From positions 5,387,066-5,451,065 of the forward strand of contig JAPTYO010000059.1 in assembly GCA_036873135.1 (NCBI GenBank): a DNA stretch of 64,000 bases, in the 5' to 3' direction. Under the pieces are notes generated by a model. It saw nothing but the letters and a program-made list of their open reading frames with translations. It was not told the DNA's origin and did not search any database. The translations under genes and the position numbers were made by a program. Numbering within the stretch: position 1 is the first letter of the stretch; every line of letters begins with the position of its first letter. Of the stretch, positions 35,127-47,994 are shown piece by piece. The DNA comes from Clarkia xantiana subsp. parviflora. Lineage: Eukaryota > Streptophyta > Magnoliopsida > Myrtales > Onagraceae.

Positions 35127-38029
35127 CAGGCCCTTCAAGGTGGGAAGACTATGAAGATTGGTGATAAAAGGAAGGGATTGTATGTGCTTAAGGATTCTCT
35201 ATCTAATAAGAGAGTTGTTGCTGCTGTTTCTGCTACAAATAAGGAAGATTCATGGATATGGCATCAACGTTTGGGCCATATATCTTCCAGTCATCTAAAT
35301 CATCTAAAGAGTTTGCATTTGAGTCAATCTTCTAGTTGTATATTAAGCTCTGCAATATTTGCTCTATGGCTAAACAGACAAGAATTCTTTTTGATATAAG
35401 TCAATCTCATGCATCCAATACTTTTGACTTGATCCATCTTGATCTTTGGGGTCCTTACAGAGTGCAAACAATTAAAGGATATCAATATTTTCTCACAGTT
35501 GTTGATGACTTCTCTAGAACTACTTGGGTATTCTTGATGAAATCAAAGAGTGATGCTTTTCTACATATCAGAAATTTTCTGCAAATGGTGCAAACTCAGT
35601 TTGGTAAAGTAGTGAAGATTGTCAGAAGTGATAATGGTACTGAATTTGTCAATAGCCTATGTAAGTCTTTGTTTGAGCAGCTGTGAATTATGCATCAAAC
35701 TAGCTGCACTCACTCTCCTCAGCAAAATGGCAGGGTGGAGCGCAAACACAGACATTTGCTAGATGTTGCTCCTGCTATTCGTTTTCAAACATCAATTCCA
35801 ATCAAATATTGGGGCTATTGCATTTTGTCTGCATGCTACTTAATCAATTTGTCTCCATCTTCTCTTCTGAATTTCAGATCTCCTTCAGAAGTGTTATATG
35901 GGAGAGCTCCATCACTTCTTCACTTGAGAATCATTGGTTGTCTTTGTTTTGCTACTAAGTTGAATAATTCAGATAAGTTTAGTTCCAGGTCTGATCCAGC
36001 TATCTTCATGGGTTATTCAACAAGTCAAAAGGGGTATTTGGTTATGAATCTCACTGACAAGTTATTTCATGTTAGTCGAGATGTCATTTTTCATGAAGAT
36101 AAATTTCCCTTTGCAATGTCTAAGGAAGAATTTCAGCAGCTTCTTCCTTTTCATAAGCAAAAGAATCAAGAATCTGATGTTATTGCTCCCATCTTATTTG
36201 AGACTTCTCCTCATCATGTGTCTTCTCTTCCTACTGGGACTGTATCTTCTTCATTACCACTCAGGAGAAGCACTAGACAGGTTCAATCTTCCACAAGATT
36301 GAGGGATTACATTGTTCCATCTTTACCAGGTTCAAGAGCTACTTCTAATGCAGCTTTTGGGATGGAGAACTATATCTCTTATGCTCATTTATCCTCATCC
36401 TTTCAAGCTTTTTTGGCTGCAACATATAAGGTGAAGGAGCCTACTACTTATGCCCAAGCCATCAAAGATCCTAAATGGATTTTGGCTATGCAAGATGAGA
36501 TCTCGGCTCTTCAGGACAATAGCACTTGGATCTTGGTTGATCTTCCTGAAGGTAAGACTGCAGTGGGTTGTAAATGGGTGTACAGGGTTAAATACAACTT
36601 CGATGGGACGATTGAGAGATATAAAGCACGCCTTGTTGCTAAAGGCTTTACACAAGTGGAAGGGACTGACTACAACGAGACTTTTTCACCTGTGATCAAA
36701 ATGATTACTGTGAGGATAATTCTTGCTCTTGCTGCTGCTAATAACTGGGATCTCTTCCACATGGATGTTAATAATGCCTTTCTTCAAGGGGATCTTACTG
36801 AGGATGTATACATGGAAATTCCAAAGGGTTTTGACAAAGCTAACACTCAGGTTGGAGCACCAAGACGTGTATGCAAGCTGCTTAAGTCCCTTTATGGATT
36901 AAAGCAAGCTTCGCGCCAATGGAATATCAAGCTAACTAGCACACTCCTCAAATGTGGTTATACTCAGAGTTCAAATGATTTTTCCTTGTTCAGCAAGGTT
37001 CAGGGAGAACATCGAGTTTTCATTCTCATATACGTTGATGATCTTCTTATTACAGGTTCAAGTCCTGTTCTGATTAACCAATTAAAAGACATTCTGCTCC
37101 AACATTTCAAGTTAAAGGACTTGGGAAGGTTGAGATACTTTCTAGGTCTTGAAATAGCTAGATCATCATCTGGCTTGGTGATTACTCAGAGAAAGTATAC
37201 TCTGGAATTAATTGATGAAGCTGGATTGGGTGCTGCAAAACCCATTGATACGCCTATGGATAGCAACATGAAGTTAACAACCAAAGAGTTTGATGATGCC
37301 ACTCACACGAATCAAACTGATCATTTGCTTGAAGATGCTAGTTCTTACAGAAGAATGGTTGGAAAGCTTCTTTACCTGACTATGACTCGCCCAGATATTG
37401 CCTATCCTGTACAAAGGCTGAGTCAGTTCATGGATAAGCCTAAGAAATCACATCTTGCTGCTGCTATGAGGGTCATAAGATATGTTAAAAGCAGTCCAGG
37501 CCAAGGTCTTTTCTATCCCTCTGCTAATTCTCTGAAGTTAGCCATTTACTGTGATGCAGATTGGGCTTCCTGTCCTTTCAGTAGACGTTCTGTCGGTGCC
37601 TATTGTGTAAAGCTTGGTTCAGCTGTTGTTGGATGGAAAGCAAAAAGACAGGATACAATTCTTTGTCTAGTGCTGAAGGTGAATATCGAAGTTTAAGGGT
37701 GGCTGTTGTTGAAGCTCTTTGGATCACTAGAGTTCTAACAGAGTTGGGTGTCAAATTGGACTCTCCAATTCCCATTTATACAGACAGTGAATCTGCAATA
37801 AAGATGGCAAATAATCCTGTTTTTCATGAACGCACAAAGCATGTTGAGTTGGATTGCCATTTTACTCGTTTTCATATTGACTCTGGTGCAGTTTCTCCTA
37901 TCAACATTCCTTCTGCTTATCTCTTGACCAAAGCATTGGCTAAGCAGCAACATATTGCTCTGCTAAAGCACTATGGTATTAAGGATGTTTTTCGGGAAGA
38001 AGAAGAAGAAAAGAAGAAGGATGGGAGAC
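35127..38029 (+). pseudogene. 5'-truncated Ty1/copia polyprotein: integrase, RT, RNase H
   Basis: The relic starts inside the GAG-pre-integrase domain (WIWHQRLGHISSSHLNHL; the C-x2-C half is at CNICSMAKQTR). The integrase core follows: LIHLDLWGPY, FLTVVDDFSRTTW, RSDNGTEF, then HSPQQNGRVERKHRHLL. RT carries CKWVYRVKYNFDGTIERYKA, the YVDDLLITG box and FLGLEIARS. RNase H has CDADWASCPFSRRS, then the copia end ALAKQQHIALLKHYG. Gag and protease are missing. Frames break near 35395, at an in-frame stop (TGA) at 35684-35686, and near 37665. The polypurine tract GAAGGATGGGAGAC precedes the LTR. Reading quality is high, so decay is moderate. Confidence 0.9.
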
Positions 38030-38291
38030 TGTAGATGTATATGTGTGCAAGCATGTATTACCTCATGCTTGCAGTATATGCAAGCATGTATTACATCATG
38101 CTTGCAACATGCTTTGCAGCATGCAGCATCGGTGCATCATGGTGCCTCTGTTATATTTGCTGCTATACTAGTTAGTTAAGTTAGTTAACTAGAATCTATA
38201 TATATAGCATGTATGCATACTGTAAACATTGATTTTGATCAAATGAAGAATACATTTTACACTCAATATTGTTCTCGTATAGCCTGATTCA
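38030..38291 (+). mobile_element. 3' LTR of the truncated copia element
   Basis: It starts TGTAGATGTATATG directly after the polypurine tract. Inverted and direct repeats of GCAAGCATGTATTAC and CATGCTTGCA are prominent at 38045-38130. The right boundary is set where NBS-LRR coding resumes (CCAATCTGATCAATTTGCAG) and is approximate. Confidence 0.65.
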
Positions 38292-39080
38292 GTCACCAAT
38301 CTGATCAATTTGCAGACTTTGCTTCTTGCCTACCGCAAAGGCCTCAAGGAATTGCCGAAGAAGATGAGTCGATTGAGGAACTTGCGTCATCTCGATACAA
38401 GGGGAGCACCTTTGACAAGAACTCCATCAGGAATGAACCAACTCAAGAATCTACAAACACTGACCGATTTCTTTTTGGCAGAAGATAGAGGAAACCAGAT
38501 TAAAGAGTTGGGAGACCTTGATAATTAATTTAAAGGGGTTTCTCTCGGTGCATGGACTGCAGAACGTCTTAGCCAGTTTGATTTCTCAAGAAGGTTTCAA
38601 AATTCCTTCTTCATCAGTTTGCCCCAGAGCTTGGTTGAGCTCACCATCTGCCACTGCACAAACCTGACTAAATCACGTAACCGGTGGGGCCTGCAGTCAC
38701 TCCACTCCCTCAAATCCTTCAGCATAAGGGAAAAATCCAAGGAGGATCTGACGTCATTTCCTGACGTGGGGTTGCTACCGACTTCGCTTACTTCACTGGT
38801 TATGTGGGATCTATCAGCTCCTCAATATGGAGGGACTCAGGGAGCTGACATCTTTGACCAGCCTTTTGTTAGGGCAACTGGAGAAGCTCAAGTCATTGAT
38901 GGGAATCCATGGTCTGAATTGTCTTCAGTTTGTTACCATATGCGGGTGCCCTACACTAAGCTCAATTCCTTCCTGTCCCTCTCAAGGCTAATGGTATGGG
39001 ATTGTTTAAACCTCACGAAGAAGAAATTAAAGGCAGAGACTGGGCAAAGATTTCATGCATCCCATTCCCATGCATAGTTG
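38292..39080 (+). pseudogene. LRR end of a CC-NBS-LRR disease-resistance gene, broken
   Basis: After the LTR the plus strand resumes with LRR motifs: LINLQTLLLAYRKGLKELPK, LRNLRHLDTRGAPL and LKNLQTLTDF, the pattern of R13L1-type resistance proteins. A stop follows at about 38527. From 38619 another open part gives LPQSLVELTICHC, LLPTSLTSLVMWDL and LSRLMVWDCLNL, the C-terminal LRR region. Just before its end the frame slips: in another frame the usual RDWAKISCIPF-type C-terminus is visible. The NB-ARC domain is absent, apparently replaced by the copia insertion or lost. This is a non-functional relic. Confidence 0.8.
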
Positions 39081-39375
39081 GTCAAAGAGACCTCATCACA
39101 TAATTAATCCAGCTGCTACCGTAGCATTTATTCTACATTTTCTTATTGGTTTTGCTGCGACTAGCTAGATCCTCGATGCGTTCGTTAACGGCAACATACA
39201 TACATCTATATTGTAAGCGATCGAGATGTAACATTACGCTAAAAAGCTAAATCTTGTTGATGAATCTAACAGAATAATGGTAGTGTCTTTATATGATGGA
39301 CTCGATTTGGGGTTTATTCGACTCGACTACCATGACAAATATGTATGTATGTATACACAGAAGTGATCAGACTTG
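39081..39375. other. Intergenic DNA between the R-gene relic and the PLAC8 gene
   Basis: No gene or repeat recognised. It contains the convergent 3' ends of the flanking loci. Confidence 0.4.
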
Positions 39376-40286
39376 CTAGGTTGCTGGTTTGTCGTCACAA
39401 CGGTACATTCCATTTGGAATAGCAGGGGGGATATTAAAGATCGTAGCTTCCGGAAGCTCACCTCTTTGACGCTGATTCTCGTACCAACCTTGATGATTAG
39501 CAAATATTATTATGTTACAAATATTAAGAAGAAAGATCATAACAGACAGACAGGGATTGAAGTTAGAAATTAATTAATTAAAATTACCAAGCAAGGGATC
39601 ATAACCGCGATTTTTGAGCTCCCGATACTCTTGACAATAAGCACAGTAGCTGCACCACAAGTGGATGCAGAAATCATTCCACTGATCACCGGGAAGGCCG
39701 TATATGCCTCGCAGCCTGGTCCTATACATGCATGTGAACCAACAAGAGCACGATAGTCCATGGTATAGAAGAATGAAGATGGTTCCCGCCAAAGCACAAG
39801 CTATAACATATATATATTCACCATTCAGTAATTCATTAATATATTATTATTTATAAAATTCAACTACTTATATACACTTACGAGTCATTCCTCTGTCAAT
39901 GATCTCGGCATTCTGCCCGAATGTGACGCAAGGACAGAGGCTAGTGACAAAACCTTTAATCATCAAATTCCAGTACGTATGTACGTACAAGTTAATTAAT
40001 TAATTAGCCACAATATATGTCATCAAAATATATAAGATGGTATTATTATTAATTACTTACAGTTGTTAAGATCATCGAAACAATCGAAAAGACCGGTGGT
40101 CCATGAAGTGGTGCTTGGGTCTGGTTGATGAGTAAGAGAGGCTACCTTGAGAATCTCAGGGGGCGCGGCATAGTAGGGCGGCAGCGATGGTGACATTAAT
40201 GGAGGATAACCGGCTACAGGTGCTCCACCCGATTTCCAGTTATTATCGTCTCCGTCTTTGGTGGTGCTTTTGGAATCCATATTCAC
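39376..40286 (-). CDS. PLAC8-domain protein, plant cadmium resistance (PCR) family
   Basis: Four exons on the minus strand join in phase to 207 residues: 40286-40061, 39953-39882, 39800-39588, 39488-39376. All introns are GT-AG. The N-terminus is Pro-rich (SLPPYYAAPPE). The cysteine motif C-F-V-T-S-L-C-P-C (residues 76-84) matches the family's CC/CxxxxCPC signature, followed by VTFGQNAEIIDRG. A hydrophobic segment (ALAGTIFILLY, 102-112) and a Cys-rich stretch (WCSYCAYCQEYREL, 148-161) follow, then a C-terminal tail starting GWYENQRQRG in exon 4. PCR proteins are small plasma-membrane proteins implicated in metal efflux (Cd, Zn) and, in the FW2.2 branch, in organ size. No disabling change is seen. 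The first CPC cysteine pair is spaced as in the family, with Ser in place of one usual Cys. An alternative start is the ATG two codons downstream. Confidence 0.85.
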
Positions 40287-40858
40287 ACAACTGGCCTGGC
40301 CTGGTCTCGAGGATTTGATGGGGGTTTATAATTTGGTTCGTGTAGGATTATCCCACTGCCGAGAGGAAAGGAAACCTCAAGGCAGATGGGAGAACCCTAC
40401 GACGACGCCAGCTAGCTTGACCCAACCTACATCCAAACTATGTATAAGCTTTTCAAATTATAACAAAACTGTTTTCTCTTCCCCGACTTTCTCTCTTCTT
40501 CACAAACTTTTTACCTCAATTAATTAATCCCCATACCTTCTTCTCCGTTGTAACACCAGTTTTTGTTACCTAATAATTCTCCAATCGTTGTCAAGGAATT
40601 TTCAAGCACCAATCAATGTGAGGAGAAGTGATTACCATAGTGTTTCAATACCTTCACCAACAAAACATCTAAAATTCATTTCTTCTTATTTTTCCGATCT
40701 GATTACTACCTTAATAAATAAATCCTCTCATTTCTTATGGTTTTTTAATCATATTTTTCAATATTTTTTCTAATTATTTTAAATAACTAGAGTATTCAAC
40801 ACTCGCATGTGTATTTAATCTTAAAACAACTATACATGTACATTAATAATCTTAGATA
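40287..40858. other. Upstream region of the PLAC8 gene
   Basis: Presumed promoter and 5' UTR of the minus-strand PLAC8 gene. No convincing TATA box could be fixed and no other feature is seen. Confidence 0.4.
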
Positions 40859-40863
40859 GTATC

Positions 40864-41531
40864 TGTTGGGATAAAATGACGTGACTTGAACTTCTGGTAA
40901 TGGACTTCGAGATCTCGCTTAGGGTTGGCTCCTTTAGGTGTCTGTGTCGACCTCGGGGTGATTTAGTTTTCTTTAGGTGCTTTGTGAAAGGCGAGGACCT
41001 GAAAAGGAGTGGGGATGGCCCCTGATTCCACTCCGAAACTTAAGTCAGTAATGGAATATATGAGAGTACTTTAAGAAGTCTCTGAAATGTAAGTTAATAA
41101 ATAACGAAAGTGTTTCCCTATTTATAGGGGAAATGTACCGACTTTAAATTGTGGCTACCCTCTTGAGAGGGTTTCTGTCCAGAGTCGGTGTCAGCAGGTG
41201 ACGAGCAGCTCGCCACCTGTCCCTTCCTTAAGAGGAAGGGTTTCATCTAAGGCGGCAAGTCAGGTCGCCAGTTGTCATTTCCTTAAGAGGAAGGTTTCTT
41301 CAATAATACTTGGCTGTCAACTCGACTCTTGTCTTAAGAGGGTTAGTCTGGATATTGACTAGTCGCTGGTCCTTGGTGACCTTGAATGTCGACATTCCCA
41401 ATGTTTGGTGTCGACCATCTTTCTTGGTTTGGACATTCTGAGCACGACTAGTCGTCGACCTTTTTTGGGATCTCGACTTATATACTCTCGACTTGTACAC
41501 ACTAGTCCATTCTGAAGATCGTAACCCAACA
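40864..41531 (-). mobile_element. Solo LTR with 5-bp target duplication
   Basis: The 668-bp unit starts TGTTGGG and ends CCCAACA. Perfect GTATC duplications flank it at 40859-40863 and 41532-41536. A CTATAAATAGGG promoter box lies on the minus strand near 41116-41127. Internal TTAAGAGGAAGG-type motifs repeat. No internal retroelement sequence is attached, as after LTR-LTR recombination. Confidence 0.85.
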
Positions 41532-41544
41532 GTATCCATCTCTT

Positions 41545-42560
41545 CCGCATCAGTTGGCCAACAACTTTGTATTTGAACTATGATATTACTTTTTGGGTTA
41601 ACAGGTCTTTTGGTCCATGATGTTTTTTTGCCTAGTTTTGGTATCATATTTTTGCAGATTTTTCTAATTTTGGTCCGACCTTTACATTCCGTCCATTTTT
41701 CCCGTTAAGTGACATGTGGAAGTCACGTGATCCACCCTAAACTTTCAATTTTGTTCAAATTTGGGGGAATTGACCCATTGAACTTTTATCATTGTCAATT
41801 AATAGATTTTAGCGGCACATAAACAAGAATTGAACATTATAGGGTAGAATTAACATTAATTTAACTTTACACTCTACTTAGAAATAAGTGAGAAAAATTC
41901 ATATTTATTGCTTTGCACCATTGTCGAACCCTATGTCTAGGGCGTGCATCACCCTCTTCACCCACGACGTCGTTCTAATATCTGCAGTTGAGATTGTTTG
42001 GCTTAGAAATCTTTTGGAAGAGTTAATGTTCGTTCAGTAAGCTAATTTTGTTTTGCATTGTGATTATAAAGCAGCCATTCAGATTACTACTGACCATATT
42101 TCATAAAATAAGCAAACATATTAATTCGACTGTCAATTCTCTCGTAATAAGGTTCTAGATGATACAGTTTATTTGAATTATGTTAAGACTAATGTTCGAG
42201 GTGCATATGTTTTTTACAAAGGTTTTACCCGTGCAACAACATTCTTTCTTGGTTAACAAACTTGGGATGTATAATGTTTACTTCTCCAGCAGAGTTGAAG
42301 AATAAGAGGTTTTATGAGCTTTTAAAGTTTCTAGCTTAAGGGGGAGTTTTGAGATTAAGAGTGCTCTTACAATTCATAAACTTTTTTAAGGTCTTTTATT
42401 CATTGTTAGTTAGTTTGTCTCAGTTTGTAATATTAGTTACCCATGTGGGTTTATTCACAACTCTTGTAATAGTTAGAGATCACTTCATTCATTCTATAAA
42501 TTGTGAGTTAAACCTTGAATAACTCAGAATTTTTCTTAGTATATAAGGGTGATAATCTGT
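41545..42560 (+). pseudogene. Copia 3' relic, proximal copy of the tandem duplication
   Basis: Matches the block at 50617-51600. The RNase H end of a copia polyprotein is readable with several breaks (LHCDYKAAIQIT, then VLDDTVYLNYV) at about 42050-42240, followed by an LTR-like 3' part ending near 42550. In this copy a truncated MITE lies at 41595-41762. Confidence 0.65.
41595..41762. mobile_element. Truncated Mutator-like MITE
   Basis: The sequence GGGTTAACAGGTCTTTTGGT onward to CACCCTAAACTTTCAATTTT matches the left half of the element at 31863. The other half is missing. The corresponding place in the distal duplicate (about 50650) lacks it. Confidence 0.75.
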
Positions 42561-45524
42561 TAGAAGAAGGAATCAGAATAAATGATCCCACATATTTTTA
42601 TCGTTTCATCTTCTAGGATAAGCTATTTCCAAACTCAAAAGCATAGAAGTTCCTCCCTCTTGCGAATAAAAATAAAAAATTCAACAATATGACTGGTTGT
42701 TATTTATTAAATTCCATACATACACAATAAACGTTTCAAATTAACGCTAGAGACTTTATAAACTTTACGTTGTAAAAGATAAAGGAGATCCCAACAAATT
42801 TTTATTCCACAAATAATATGTAACATATATATATACGACGTCTTATTATTATTCTTCCCTTCATTTGTCGTCCAAGAGAGACTAGCAGCTAGCTAGCTAC
42901 ATATATATCATCATGCTGCAGGAAGGCTTTCATAGATATTCCTGAATGATGTATTGTTAACAGGACGTGAGAATACTATCTGCAATACACCAACAAATGA
43001 GTTAGTTTATAAAACATCAACAAATATATTGGTGTTTGTTGATATTACATAATAGTATTATTTACCTGATAATCTCCGAGTACACGTGACTTAAAACCTG
43101 TTGCACAATAGTCCAAGTAGTACTCCCAGATCCTAATGAATTTTTCATCCAACCCAACTCCATTACTTATCTGTTGATGAAATAACATTTGGAGTGTCAT
43201 TGCGTGGTAAAGTAAGTAGCATAGCAATTCATAGTTAAACAACTATTCTAACCTTTGTCTTTCCATGAGATTCTTTCTCCAGCATCTTAGTGTTTGATAA
43301 TAATGAATTCCTATGTTCTCCAAATGCTCCACAGTGTGATTTAAAACATTCATTCATTGTAAAACTATTTTGCCAAGCTAATGAATAAAATGCACCCAAG
43401 AGACTGTTTATACCAAAGATTAGAAGCAAAGGGCATTACTGATGTTACTTTACTCATACATGGCATGACACCACCAGGAAATATGTATTCCCTAATGAAA
43501 CCAGGACTGCGCCTATACTCATCATACATTGAATCCGCCACTGTTATGAACTGTTAAAACATAACAAAACATCAGTAATATATATAATAGCTAAAACTTC
43601 AAAAACTTACTGCCAACCTGCAAAAGAAGTAGCCCGTTATCTGCCAACGCAGATTCACAACACTTGAAGAACTCTTCAATGTACTCATGCCCAACATGTT
43701 CTAGGACCCCACTAAGAGAAACACCATAAAAAAATTAATCCGAAATTTTCAGTTATTGTGTAGCTAGAGAAATTATTAGAGAATTAAAGAACTCACCAAG
43801 AAATAATTCTATCGAATTTGTGGGTAGTGGGTAATTGATGGTAATCACAAAGAACAAATTTGATATGTTCTTGCAGCCCAGCTTCTTTTACTTTCACTTG
43901 AGCTAATTTAAGCTGCTCTTCGGACAAGGTAATACCAGTGTATTTGCATCCTGTTTGTTTGACAACCTCAATAGCTAGGCCTCCCCATCCACATCTGATA
44001 TCAAGCACGTGATGATGTTTCTCTACTCTTGCCTAAATTACCACCATACAGTCTGTTATTATGCAAAATCATGGAGTAGACAGACAACAACAATGAGAAA
44101 CTGAAATGACATGGGAGCTAGCTAGCAAACCTTCTTGATCAAAAGAGGGAGTTTCCTTTCTTGTGCAACTTTTAGATCTTCATCAGCAGCCTTCAAAAAG
44201 ATTTGATTGGTCAGTATTTTATTTGACTTGATTATTTTCTCTTAACTTGCTTGTTTTGAAGATTGATTACCTTGAATATGGCGCAAGAATATGTCATTGT
44301 CTCATCTAAAAAGAGTGCAAAGAGGTCGTTACTCTGAAAAGATAAGATAAGATCCCTAGTAAGACCTTTGTTTTTCATTTTACTAAATTTCTAATAAGAA
44401 CATAAAGATGCACAACAATTGTAAGATGGAATGGATTACAAGGTTATAATGTTCAACAATGTTTCTTCGAGCCCGAGTTAGAGTGTTTTTTCTAAAAAAA
44501 ACATGCTTGACTGAATGTTTAGCAGAAGCCACGCCAGATGCAACTGTTAGAAGCTCCCACCATTGTCTGAAGCCAGTAAAATTGGACAACTAATAATATA
44601 AATCATGAGGCAAAATCCTATGTTCCATCTGCACACCATACCTTTTAGAAGATGATTTTAAGCTATTAGCTGCAAAAATCTGCATATATTCATGAAAATA
44701 TTATGTTATAAAGAAATTTGTTAACACAAATAACATTCACTTAGAGTATGTTAAAAGTGAAATCAAATTAGTAACTTAGCTTGTTCTCATTGAACCCCCC
44801 AAAAAAAAAAAAGACTCACCTGTAAAAGATTTAGAAGACCTTCATCCTTATCTACCATTGAAAAGTCTCCATTTATGTAAGCATCCGCAAGGCCTAAATC
44901 AGCCTGTGTCATTATCTAAGATAGATAAAGAACTCTCATCATACTCAAAACTTGAGTGAAGTATACATTCATGCAACATGCTAAACTGAAGTCTTACTTT
45001 CCAGTAGAATTGAGGGTTGTGGATCCTTAAAGTCACTTTCAGAGAACACTTATTTTGCGATCCCTTAAAGGTGAAAACCGTGCCTCCTTGTTCCAACAAA
45101 CTATTTCATCGCATACAATATAAGTAATATTATTTTTATAAGGTAACCAAGACTTATATATATATGATTAAGTTGTCTTTGCCAAAGGAATTAACTCACA
45201 CTATAATCCCAGCAGAGATATAATTTTTTAGGAATCTAGCAACGAAAAAGCGGGCTCCTGTTTCTAACATAGATGGTACCATTTGCTTCGGGTTATCAAG
45301 TAAAGCACACCGCTTTCCAATCATTCCATGAGCAGCAACCATGCCCGCCTACACACTTATTACACATGAGATATGTCTTTCAGCTGACTATAATGAAGAA
45401 GTGTATTCTAGTGGACTCGAAGCAATTCATAAAATAATAAAACATGCATAGATCAGTAGCTTGCTATTGAAGTAAAGTCATTTGTATTTTGCTACCTTCC
45501 CTCTCATTGGTTTTAGAATGGAAC

Positions 45525-45860
45525 CCCACTTGCATATATGATTGCTCTCTGGCCCGTTGGGTTTGGCTCGGCCCAATGTGGATTCTAACATGATTGCATA
45601 TATGATTGCTCTTTGGCCCGTTGGCTTGGCTCGGCCCAATGTGAAATCTAACACCATGCATATATGTCTATTTCAACATTCCCCCTCACCGTGAGGACTC
45701 TCTGATTTCAGACAGACCCTCTTCCAGGCCCAGGCTCGAATCGGGCTCATTGGGCCAATTGGTGATAGAAGGAGGTGGCCCACTTGCTTATATACTGCTT
45801 TATTGTACAAATACCAACCGGTGTGGTACTCCAGACTCACGGTGTATATGTCTATTTCAA
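45525..45860 (-). mobile_element. Copia LTR-like insertion in intron 9 of the dead synthase
   Basis: The block contains two tandem 64-68-bp units (TGCATATATGATTGCTCT ... CCCAATGTG.A.TCTAACA) and, on the minus strand, a GGTGAGGGGGAATGTTGAAA junction of the copia polypurine-tract/LTR kind. TATATGTCTATTTCAA occurs at both ends (about 45660 and 45844). The distal gene lacks this block. Exact boundaries are uncertain. Confidence 0.5.
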
Positions 45861-47002
45861 CCCATTGCAATACTTGGCTTGTGACAATGGTATAAATACT
45901 GGAGTTATAAAATGACAAACCAAAGAAATACATAAAAGAAGGTAGAAATGAAGTGACTGACTAACCATGATATGATCCACAAAACCAAACATTTGATTTG
46001 CCTTGGATATGATGCAACTCTAATGAAGCATTTGATGCAGCAACCGATGGCACTGGGTGGCTAGTGGTCCACTTAAGTAGTGTATGATCTGGTGTCCTGG
46101 GAGGGTTTATAGTCTTCAAGAATGGCAGCTTTGTGTCACCAAGATTCTGCAAGTTAAGATTGATCATTTTGTGACCTTAATTAGAATGACTAATTAATAG
46201 GATTTCTGGAATCTGAACAAACAAACAAACAAACCTGCCCCAAATTCAGCCAGAATGTAACAAACGCTCTACTTTCATTACTACCCCCACAGAAGTTCCA
46301 CGCACTCCATGCTGCTCGCTTCTTTGGCATGAAACTCGTGTCGTGATGAAGATAGATTTCACTGTTGTCAATTAAAAATCTAATACATGAATCTTAATTA
46401 GCAAAATATGAGAAATTGATAGATAGATATATACCATTCTTCATATTCAAAAGCACCCAGTATTCTCCTTTGATCAAAAGTTGCTTGGTTTCCCAACATA
46501 TTTAGAGCATCTGCTGCATTCGCTGCAATAATGCATCCATCGTACTTGTCTTCTGAACCGTCGCTACATACTACCGTGCATCCTGTTTAATCTCTCTCCT
46601 TTAGTGATCAGTACATATATACAAAGTGTATATATGAGGACTTCGATTTTCATCTTTTTATTTACCTTTATCGGTGGTTGTCAAGACGGACTGCACCTTA
46701 CAACCAGTTTTAATTTGACAACCTCTATCCTCCAGCACTGCCTTAACCTAATTAAAGTTGTTCAATATATATGAATGCTCAACTATATATATATTTTAAG
46801 CAGCTACCCAAAATGATTTTTTTTTATACCTTTTTGACATAAGTTTGTGAACGATTTGATACTGTTAGCCACTGAGGACGACCAAATATCTGTCCAAGTA
46901 GTTATAATTTTGATAATCAAAACTACTAGTAAATAGAGCACATTAATCAGCTCTCATGATACAATTAAAGAGTGTAGAATTAATGACATTTTCATATTTA
47001 GC

Positions 47003-47994
47003 CAGGGGTGAGCATGGACCGGTCCTGGACCAGGACCGGTCCAGGACCGGTCCAGGACCGTTTAAGTCCATTTAGAATGGACTTTTCTATTTCGGTTCTA
47101 GACCGGTCCAGGACCGTTAGGACCGTTTGAAACGGACTCGGTCTTAACGGTCCTGGTTTCGGTCCAGGTCCATTAGGACCGTTAGGTCCAGACTTTTTTT
47201 TTTTTTTTTTTTTTTAATTCAAGTTTCTTTATCTGATTTTTTTTTAGATATTAAATATGAATTTGTTAATATATTATATTTGGTAAATATTATTATATTA
47301 AATTCGAATTTTTTATTATATGATATTTTTTAAATGTTAATATATTAAATCTGATTTTTTTAATACATGATATTTTTAAATATTTATATATTAAAACCGA
47401 TTTTTTTAGCTAAATCTGAACGTAACGTGAAATATATATTCTTCAAGATCGGTTCAGGATTGTTAAGACTGTTTAAGCAATTCTGATATTTACATTCCCG
47501 GTTTTGAAAAAAAAATTCTTAGAATCCAAATATTTCATAGAAAAAATCTAAAAACAAATTCGAATTTTTTTATTAGTAATAGTTTTTATTAAATAACTAA
47601 AATAAAATTCTAAGAAATGAGAATTTTTTTTTTTTACAAATTAGGAAAATATAATAGTACAAAATAGTTATAAAATTTAAGATTATATATATATATATAT
47701 ATGTATATATAGGCGAGCACTGCTACTGCTACAACATCTAGTCACCTATATACAAGAAGTACAGCAAGCAGCTCCTAGCTACACCTAGCCAACTTGGTAG
47801 TTATTATTGTCTTAACGGTCCGGATTTGGACTCCACGGTCCAAACGGTCCTAGACCGAAATTAAGTCCAGGACCGTTAAGGACCGAAATGGTAGGTCCAT
47901 TGGACCTGGACTCAAACGGTCCTGGACTTTTCGGTTCGGTCCTGGACCGGTCCCAGACTGGACTTGGACTTTATGGACTTTTTGCTCACTCCTA
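47003..47994. mobile_element. hAT-type non-autonomous element in intron 4 of the dead synthase
   Basis: It begins CAGGGGTGAGCA and ends TGCTCACTCCTA. The flanks carry TATTTAGC (46995-47002) and AATTTAGC (47994-48001), an 8-bp target duplication with one mismatch. The distal gene has the unoccupied site GTATTTAACTACTCATAAA at the matching place. Both subterminal regions are packed with GGACCGGTCC, GGTCCTGGACC and related palindromes (47018-47185 and 47815-47960), as expected for transposase-binding arrays. The interior is AT-rich and non-coding. Confidence 0.85.

Noticed and set aside
38292..39080. Functional NBS-LRR resistance gene
   Set aside because: NB-ARC is absent, an in-frame stop lies near 38527 and the C-terminus is frameshifted.
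41300..41647. 115-codon frame on the minus strand
   Set aside because: It lies almost wholly inside the solo LTR and crosses its target duplication; no family features.
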